In this document: positions 5,634 to 10,802 of the stretch, in pieces
How positions within the stretch are numbered: position 1 is the stretch's first letter
How the letters are laid out: the number at the start of each line of letters is the position of its first letter
The notes under the pieces: model-generated
What the model saw: the letters and a program-made list of their open reading frames with translations, nothing else
What the model was told of the DNA's origin: nothing
The model's database searches: none
Program-made: the position numbers and the translations under genes
Assembly (NCBI GenBank): GCA_041695045.1
Contig: JBGFRR010000026.1
Coordinates: 1-10,802, forward strand
Source: JBGFRR01 sp041695045
GTDB taxonomy: Bacteria > Bacteroidota > Ignavibacteria > UBA10030
Direction: 5' to 3'
Length of the DNA: 10,802 nucleotides

Positions 5634-6539
5634 TTAGCGACCTTTGGTGAGCATGGCCTTCACGATGTACCCCGCAATTTCCGGATTTTCCTTCAGGCGA
5701 CGGAGAGAATACGCATACCACTCCCGGCCATACGGCACATAGATGCGCAGGAGGTGGCCTCGCTTGCGGATATCGTCGCGCAACTGTTCCCGAACCCCCA
5801 ACAACATCTGAAACGCATACTGATGCGGCTGGAGCTTATACTGTGAGATCAAATCGAACGACTTCTCCACCAAATACTCATCATGTGTCGCGATGCCGAC
5901 GTAGCATCCCCCTTCAATCATCATCTGAAGGAGGAGGACAAAACTTCGGCGTATCTCATCACGATCTTGAAAAGCAATGTCGGGCGGCTCAATGTAAATC
6001 CCCTTGCAGATGCGAATGTTGGCCTTCATGTCCACCAGCGAGCGCACATCGGCTTCACTTCGCCGCAGGTAGGCCTGGATCACCACGCCGACGTTGTCAT
6101 ACCCCTCTCCCCTCAACCGCCTGTACATCTCCAACGTTGCACTCGTTGTCGACGAGTCCTCCATGTCGATCCGGACGAAGTTGTTCCTCACGCGCGCGGC
6201 TTCGACAATATCCCGCACATTCGTAAGACACAACTCGTCCTCGATCCGCAGCCCAAGCTGACTCGGCTTGATGGAAACGTTCGAATTGAGTCGTTCCTGT
6301 TTGATGCATTCGAACATCGCGATGCAATCATCGCGCATCGCACGTGCCGACGCTCGTTCGGTGATGTCTTCACCGAGCAGGTCGAGTGTTGCCATGAAGC
6401 CCTTTGCGTTGAGCGACCGGACAACCCGGACGGCGTCTGCCAACGTTTCACCCGCGATGTAGCGCTGAGAGACTCGGCCAACAATTGCCTTGGGAACATA
6501 CGGAAGCGATTGAGAAATGAGCGTGTTGAGGAGGGACAT
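5634..6539 (-). CDS. Proline dehydrogenase (monofunctional, FAD-dependent)
   Basis: The 301-residue protein is a complete single-domain PRODH barrel, the first enzyme of proline breakdown, oxidising L-proline to pyrroline-5-carboxylate with FAD and passing electrons to the membrane quinone pool. Key motifs are all present: SIKPSQLGL with K91, RIDMEDS with D125, VIQAYLRR with Q155, RICKG with R176, ATHDE with H219, Y267, and YSLRRLKENP with the substrate-binding R280-R281. Their spacing matches the Thermus thermophilus enzyme with a constant offset of eight. Length fits the family (about 300). I chose ATG 6539 because MSLLNTLISQSLPYVP begins the family's N-terminal arm; the frame is open to 6737 but that extension has no domain character. 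No good Shine-Dalgarno site precedes it. No P5C dehydrogenase gene is in the window. It heads the unit with the AbgT and MFS genes. Confidence 0.95.
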   Translation of the reverse strand: MSLLNTLISQSLPYVPKAIVGRVSQRYIAGETLADAVRVVRSLNAKGFMATLDLLGEDITERASARAMRDDCIAMFECIKQERLNSNVSIKPSQLGLRIEDELCLTNVRDIVEAARVRNNFVRIDMEDSSTTSATLEMYRRLRGEGYDNVGVVIQAYLRRSEADVRSLVDMKANIRICKGIYIEPPDIAFQDRDEIRRSFVLLLQMMIEGGCYVGIATHDEYLVEKSFDLISQYKLQPHQYAFQMLLGVREQLRDDIRKRGHLLRIYVPYGREWYAYSLRRLKENPEIAGYIVKAMLTKGR

Positions 6540-6591
6540 GGTGCGATGGTTAAAGAGAAACGCATCCTGACGGTGATGCACAGGCCGCGAA

Positions 6592-6620
6592 AAGATAGCC
6601 ACACATGCATACAAATGCAA
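6592..6620 (-). promoter_or_regulatory. Candidate sigma-70-like promoter for the proline dehydrogenase operon
   Basis: On the minus strand TTGCAT (6620-6615) and TATCTT (6597-6592) are 17 bases apart, the optimal spacing, and lie about 55 bases before the proline dehydrogenase start. The gap 6540-6804 separates this unit from spmB, so a promoter is expected here. About 20 bases upstream is the palindrome TCGGAA-CGC-TTCCGA (6640-6654), a possible regulator site. Consensus match alone is weak evidence, and members of this group may use other promoter sequences. Confidence 0.35.
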
Positions 6621-6804
6621 GCAATTGCGCTCTGCCTTATCGGAACGCTTCCGACCGTAAAACATATGATGAATCGTTCTTAGAATGATAGCATCCCTCT
6701 GAAAGCGGACGCAGAACGTCTGTCTGGATCGTTCCAACGCCCGCCTGACTGAACGACGTGCTGTTCGGGTAGAAAGACCATGGAAACGAGGTCAAAAAAA
6801 CACT

Positions 6805-7353
6805 CTACACACCAAACAGAATCCGACAGATCAACACCGCGCCTAACATGCCAAAGAGGTCGGCAATGAGTCCGGCAGGTAACGCATGCCGCGTGTTCTT
6901 GATGTTGACGACGCCGAAGTACACTGCGAGCACATAGAAGGTCGTCTCGGTGCTGCCGTACATCGTCGACGCAAGCACGCCGATGAACGAATCGGGGCCG
7001 TGCACGTTCATCAGTTCCGTCATAATGCCCAACGAGCCGCTGCCGGAGAGCGGCCGCATCAGCGCCATGGGAAGCGTCTCCGCAGGCATGCCGATGAGGT
7101 TTGTAGCCGGTGCGAGCAATGCAACGAACACGTCCATCGCACCGCTTGCGCGAAAAATACCGATCGCCACGAGCATTGCGACCAGATACGGAATGATGCG
7201 GATGGCCACGTTGAAGCCGTCCTTCGCTCCTTCGACGAACACCTCATACACTTTCACCTTCTTTGCCAGCCCCCACGTCAGAAACAGGAGGATCATCAGC
7301 GGGATAGCGGTAACGGCCACAATATTGATGACGCTGCGGAAAAGGTCAGCCAT
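6805..7353 (-). CDS. spmB: Spore maturation protein B homologue (Gate-domain membrane protein)
   Basis: This 182-residue membrane protein matches SpmB in length (178 in Bacillus subtilis) and motifs: VYEVFVEGAKDGF near residue 35, PLSGSGSLGIMTE around 102-114 and STMYGSTETTFYVLAVYFG near 130-148. SpmA and SpmB together are needed for spore core dehydration in Bacillus and carry the nucleoside-recognition (Gate) domain of nucleoside transporters; pairs are also widespread in bacteria that do not form spores, where the role is unknown and may be transport of a small molecule. The ATG lies inside the end of spmA (8-base overlap), and AAAGGAG (7361-7367) sits seven bases upstream, so the two are translationally coupled and probably form one complex. 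A run of seven Ts follows just after the stop on the minus strand, without a clear stem. Confidence 0.93.
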   Translation of the reverse strand: MADLFRSVINIVAVTAIPLMILLFLTWGLAKKVKVYEVFVEGAKDGFNVAIRIIPYLVAMLVAIGIFRASGAMDVFVALLAPATNLIGMPAETLPMALMRPLSGSGSLGIMTELMNVHGPDSFIGVLASTMYGSTETTFYVLAVYFGVVNIKNTRHALPAGLIADLFGMLGAVLICRILFGV

Positions 7354-8347
7354 GGCTCGTCTCCTTTCTGCTTTCTACTTCGAGATCGCGGCGGAACATC
7401 GGCAGCTTCTCGAGAAGCTTCACCGCAATCAGCCCCGCCACTGTTGCACACCCTGCGCCGAAGATCGACGTGCCGATGATGATACCAGGGTTGGCAGACC
7501 CAGCCGCAGCGCGTACGGCAATGGCTGTGGCGGGTATCAGCACAAGTCCTGACGTGTTAATCACGAGAAACGTGCACATCGCGTTCGTTGCCGTGCCGAG
7601 TTTGGGGTTGAGCTTGTTGAGTTCCTCCATTGCTCGCAGGCCGAACGGTGTTGCCGCGTTGCTCAGACCGAGCATGTTGGCAGAAATATTCATGACCATC
7701 GCGCCGATGGCTGGATGGTCGGGAGGGACATCGGGGAACAGTCGGCTCGACACCGGCGTGAGAAGTTTCGTGAGCGATTTGATGAGGCCGGCCTCCTCGG
7801 CTACCTTCATCACACCCAACCAGAGCGCCATGATACCGATAAGTCCGAGAGCAATATTGACGGCGGTTCGTGCGTAGTCAAGAGCGGCATTCGTTACAGC
7901 TTTGACCTTAACGAAGCGGATTGGCTCGAGCACAATCTGCACTGTTGCCGATTGCCGGTCTTCTGCAAATCGTATTGACTGAATCGTCCCACCCAGTTGA
8001 TTTTTCATCGTCGCATTCTCTGCCATCCGCTTCCACAGCGGCGGAGCGGGAGCACCGATACTCAGTATGGCAGTGGATTCACCCGACGGCGCCGTGGCGA
8101 TCGTGATCGGCGCCTTCACTTCTTCGGTGGCTTCATCGACTCCGTAGAATTCATTGTAGGCCTGCGCTGAAAGGACGAGGTCGCCCTCCCATGTTGTCCT
8201 CAGTTCCGTGGGGTACTTACGGATTGCGACGCGTGCTTCGAGCAGGACGCCGTTGCGATACGTATTCCGACTCTCGTCAACAAAATCGTTCCCCGCTGCG
8301 ACAAGCACACCGATAACGACCAGACTAATCCAGATGTAGTTGAGCAT
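7346..8347 (-). CDS. spmA: Spore maturation protein A homologue with an inserted extracytoplasmic-type domain
   Basis: The 333-residue protein is an SpmA homologue: first helix MLNYIWISLVVIGVLVAAG (1-19), then from about residue 150 the family core NAALDYARTAVNIALGLIGIMALWLGVMKVAEEAGL, FPDVPPDHPAIGAMVMN, MLGLSNAATPFGLRAMEEL and TNAMCTFLVINTSG. Bacillus SpmA is about 196 residues; here roughly 125 residues are inserted between the first and second helices. The insert (about 22-150) is soluble and beta-rich, with AILSIGAPAPPLWKRMAE and two strand-like stretches flanking it, and I do not recognise its fold. It follows the first helix and so would lie in the loop on one membrane face. The gene overlaps spmB by eight bases and lies 75 bases after the DUF92 gene. 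No Shine-Dalgarno site precedes ATG 8347. Substrate and role are unknown in a non-sporulating host. Confidence 0.92.
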   Translation of the reverse strand: MLNYIWISLVVIGVLVAAGNDFVDESRNTYRNGVLLEARVAIRKYPTELRTTWEGDLVLSAQAYNEFYGVDEATEEVKAPITIATAPSGESTAILSIGAPAPPLWKRMAENATMKNQLGGTIQSIRFAEDRQSATVQIVLEPIRFVKVKAVTNAALDYARTAVNIALGLIGIMALWLGVMKVAEEAGLIKSLTKLLTPVSSRLFPDVPPDHPAIGAMVMNISANMLGLSNAATPFGLRAMEELNKLNPKLGTATNAMCTFLVINTSGLVLIPATAIAVRAAAGSANPGIIIGTSIFGAGCATVAGLIAVKLLEKLPMFRRDLEVESRKETSHG

Positions 8348-8422
8348 GATTGGAAGGTGATTGGTGAATGTTGTGTCTCAAATAATCCTCCACTCGCTAC
8401 CTGCATCGTAACTCCCCCAGCA

Positions 8423-9910
8423 TCATCTGATTTCCATAAACTGTAACGCAATCCACACCACCGCCGCTCCGACGATCCCGCACATCCAGTTCACCGCGTT
8501 GTTGTTGAGCCATCGAGAACCGCGAATGAGAGTCGCTGGCATGTTACAATGCGTCGGTCGCTCGGTTGTCGTGGTGCAAACATCGCACCGATATTGTGCC
8601 TGCACTGTCGCTCCGAGAACACTATCGGCTATGCTGCCGAGAATTCCTGCTACGATGACCATCGGCAAGACAAGCCAATCCCCCACCCACTGTATCGCGC
8701 TGACCGCAATTGCCGCTGCTCCAACCAGTCCGGCAAGAATACCCCTAACAGAAACACCTCCACTCGTTCCCCGAGCAACGGGCTGAAAGCTGGTCACGAA
8801 CACCGGATCCTTTCGCGACAGGATGCCTAACTCCGTTCCCCATGTGTCTGCGGTCACTGCCGCGAGCGCGCCAAGGTACATCCAGTAGTAGTCGGGTGAA
8901 GGGGAGAGAAAGGAGAGCGCAACGAGGATTCCTGCGACGCCCCCGTTTGCCCATACCTGTGATTGATCTCTCGTAGAAGATTTCTCGAACACACTCGCAA
9001 GAACTTCTTTCTGTTGGCTTCCTACCCGTGAGAGCACGCTTGAAAGAATGAAGAAGGTGATGATTGGCACTGCCCATTTCCAGCCGCCGATGCCGAAGAT
9101 GAGCGATGCGAGGACAAACGTCGCGAGAGCTCCGCCGACCGTCAGAAACCGGAATTGATACGAGATTGCCGCAAAGACAATCGCAAACCCAATGCCTACC
9201 GTGAACTGCCTCACGAGATAGCCGGACGCGGCAATGTAGAACCAGAGCATGAATGCGACTGCAAGCGGGATGGTAAGGTAAGCATAACGTCCTGAGGAAA
9301 GCGCGCTCCACGCCGTAGCAACAATGGCGACAGCTAACGCAATGACCAACACCTCCGGGGTTTTGAGCCCTGCCTCTTCACCGAAGCGCGCCAGTCCCAT
9401 CACGAGCGTAGCGGTTGAAACGAGAAAAAGCGTAAGCAGGGATTCAGCGGACTTCGGTTCGCCTTCCCGCACGATGATGTGTTGGGCTTTGTGTGTGTCG
9501 GCAACAATGTTTGCGGCAGTGTGGCCGAACGCAAAGACAAGAATCGAGAGCGAAAGAACTGCGGGCTCATGTTCCCAGATAAGCACAGTCACAACAACAA
9601 TCGACAGCGCATAGGCGCTTAACGACGCGCCATGGGCTTCCTTCGCGAGCAGTGTGTGCCCGACGATGACGATCGCAGCGGCAAACAAAATTAATGGCAG
9701 GCCGGAGGAACAATAGACGGGTGCGAACGAGACAACCACGCCGATGGTGATATCAACTGCTCGACGGACGGCTTGAGGCGAGAGGCCGATGAACGAACGT
9801 CCAACCTTAGCAAACCCTGTAACAGCAATCACGACAGCAACCATCAGGAAGAATGCCACCCACTCCCCGGCGGAGGGTTCGGCAAGGAGGATGTAGGTGC
9901 GTTCGTTCAC
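8423..9910 (-). CDS. DUF92 (TMEM19/VTE6-like) membrane protein with an N-terminal polyprenol-kinase-like half
   Basis: The 495-residue protein has many membrane helices. Residues about 240-490 are a full DUF92 domain: TADTWGTELGILS (354-366), VARGTSGGVSVRG (378-390), GSIADSVLGATVQAQYRC (425-442), then C442, C445 and H454-C455 that could bind a metal, and WLNNNAVN (467-474). The plant member VTE6 phosphorylates phytyl phosphate. Residues about 15-235 are laid out like the phytol/dolichol kinase family: a conserved-type start helix (AVRRAVDITIGVVV, where families show RK.xH), FGHTAANIVA (where DGxAAxxG is usual) and GEPKSAESLL (near KSxEGS). The acidic residue and the histidine expected there are missing, so this half is probably inactive. 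The gene starts with GTG three bases after the holA stop and has no clear Shine-Dalgarno site, so it likely depends on translation of holA. A role in isoprenoid phosphate or lipid metabolism is inference. Confidence 0.88.
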   Translation of the reverse strand: MNERTYILLAEPSAGEWVAFFLMVAVVIAVTGFAKVGRSFIGLSPQAVRRAVDITIGVVVSFAPVYCSSGLPLILFAAAIVIVGHTLLAKEAHGASLSAYALSIVVVTVLIWEHEPAVLSLSILVFAFGHTAANIVADTHKAQHIIVREGEPKSAESLLTLFLVSTATLVMGLARFGEEAGLKTPEVLVIALAVAIVATAWSALSSGRYAYLTIPLAVAFMLWFYIAASGYLVRQFTVGIGFAIVFAAISYQFRFLTVGGALATFVLASLIFGIGGWKWAVPIITFFILSSVLSRVGSQQKEVLASVFEKSSTRDQSQVWANGGVAGILVALSFLSPSPDYYWMYLGALAAVTADTWGTELGILSRKDPVFVTSFQPVARGTSGGVSVRGILAGLVGAAAIAVSAIQWVGDWLVLPMVIVAGILGSIADSVLGATVQAQYRCDVCTTTTERPTHCNMPATLIRGSRWLNNNAVNWMCGIVGAAVVWIALQFMEIR

Positions 9911-9913
9911 ACG

Positions 9914-10802
9914 TTATCCCGCGATGGGTTCACGAACAGCATTGCCACGGACGAGCGAGTAGAGCAGAAGGTCGAGCACAAGCCGCGGTTCACGCGAGGT
10001 GGACTTGAGCGTTGCATCGGCATCCAACAAGACGCGGAAGCTGCGCTCGATCTGCTCGACGGTGTAGCGATTGGAGAAATCCAGATAATCCCGCACGAAG
10101 AACGGCGGCACACCGATCGTTACCGCAATCTCCTGGTTTGAGGCCTTCCGGCGCTTGAGCTCAGAAAGCTTCCACAACTGCGTAAAAAATCTCGTCAGCA
10201 TCACGATGATGAATTGCGGACTCTCACCGTACTCGATCATTCGTTCAAGAATTGTCAGCGCCTGTTTGAGGTCCTTCCGTCCGAGAGCGTTCTGGAGTTC
10301 GAAAATCGTATAGCCCTTCGAGGCACCGACCACAGCGTGAACGTCCTCAGCCTCGACCGTGCGCTTATCTCCCACAAAAATAAAGAGCTTGTCGAGTTCA
10401 TTCTGCAGTCCGCGCAGCGAGTTGCCCACGTACTCATGCAGAACGCGCACGGCCTGCGGACTCATCTCCCGTTTGAGCTTCTTCACGCGACTTCCAATCC
10501 ACGCCGGGACTTGATTATCGTACAGCGCGTTGCACTCGACAACAACAGCCTTCTTCTTCAGGTCGGTAAAGGGCTTCTTGCGAAAATCGGGCTTCTCGGT
10601 GATCAGGATAAGCGACGTCGATTCGAGCGGGCGCGCAAGGTAGGCCAGAAGAATATCGCGCTCGGATTCCGCGGCAACAAGTTTCTCGAACTCCTTCACC
10701 ACAACGATGCGCCGCTGGCTCATCATCGGAAACGACGCGGCCATTGCCACCACATCCTTCGCTTCCACCTTGCTGCCGTAGACCACGTCGTAGTTGAAGC
10801 CC
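9914..10802 (-). CDS. holA: DNA polymerase III delta subunit (5' end outside the window)
   Basis: The frame is open to the right edge of the window (GFNYDVVYGSKVEAKD at its visible start) and ends with TAA at 9914-9916; about 295 residues of a protein usually near 340 are visible. FNYDVVYG followed by FPMMSQRRIVVVKEFEKL is the typical stretch of the N-terminal AAA+-like domain of the clamp-loader delta subunit, and STSLILITEKPDFRKKPFTDLKK, AVRVLHEYVGNSLRGLQNELDKL and YTIFELQNALGRKDLKQALTIL follow in the family order, ending in the helical collar domain. Delta opens the beta sliding clamp during loading on DNA. The GTG at 10786 lies inside the domain and is not the true start. The DUF92 gene follows after three bases. 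Confidence 0.95.
   Translation of the reverse strand, partial: GFNYDVVYGSKVEAKDVVAMAASFPMMSQRRIVVVKEFEKLVAAESERDILLAYLARPLESTSLILITEKPDFRKKPFTDLKKKAVVVECNALYDNQVPAWIGSRVKKLKREMSPQAVRVLHEYVGNSLRGLQNELDKLFIFVGDKRTVEAEDVHAVVGASKGYTIFELQNALGRKDLKQALTILERMIEYGESPQFIIVMLTRFFTQLWKLSELKRRKASNQEIAVTIGVPPFFVRDYLDFSNRYTVEQIERSFRVLLDADATLKSTSREPRLVLDLLLYSLVRGNAVREPIAG

Noticed and set aside
5883..6683. A 266-codon plus-strand frame opposite proline dehydrogenase.
   Set aside because: It is antisense to a gene with all catalytic motifs, has no recognisable domain, and is explained by codon bias of the real gene.
6540..6737. A 66-codon N-terminal extension of proline dehydrogenase.
   Set aside because: The family's normal N-terminus begins at ATG 6539, the length then fits 301 residues, and the extension covers the candidate promoter.
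6760..6805. T-run after spmB as an intrinsic terminator.
   Set aside because: Seven Ts follow the stop on the minus strand but no stable stem precedes them.

Overview
The window is a 10.8 kb piece of a mid-GC bacterial chromosome. The gene set (separate spmA and spmB, an AbgT transporter, single-domain proline dehydrogenase, a DUF92 membrane protein, a Cys-lipoprotein with an HMA domain) and the mix of strong and absent Shine-Dalgarno sites suggest a member of the Bacteroidota/Chlorobi/Ignavibacteria side of the FCB group. That placement is an inference from family resemblance; no rRNA or other marker is present.

Left part, plus strand (1-1214): the C-terminal end of a probable outer-membrane beta-barrel protein, a LolD/MacB-type ABC ATPase broken by an internal out-of-frame deletion that removed everything between Walker A and the signature motif, and an intact small lipoprotein with a CxxC heavy-metal-associated domain. 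This looks like the decayed end of a metal or efflux locus.

Middle (1215-1876): no convincing gene. About 330 bases (1316-1647) are packed with at least seven short palindromes, some sharing arms, that resemble REP/BIME-type elements. Next comes a candidate terminator and then, on the minus strand, a 29-codon remnant matching the C-terminus of the MFS transporter found intact 0.9 kb away. Between the remnant and the intact gene sits a two-gene MNT (nucleotidyltransferase)/HEPN module of the toxin-antitoxin class, so the module is flanked by direct repeats of diverged coding sequence.

Right part, minus strand (2700-10802), read from right to left: holA (DNA polymerase III delta, cut by the window edge), a DUF92 membrane protein whose N-terminal half resembles a degenerate polyprenol/phytol kinase, spmA (with an unusual inserted domain) overlapping spmB, a 265-base gap with a candidate promoter, then a tight three-gene unit: proline dehydrogenase, an AbgT-family transporter and an MFSD1-like MFS transporter. 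The last three, 24 and 15 bases apart, probably form an operon for uptake of small peptide- or glutamate-like compounds and breakdown of proline; the substrate is not shown by the sequence.

No tRNA, rRNA, CRISPR array or intact insertion sequence was seen.
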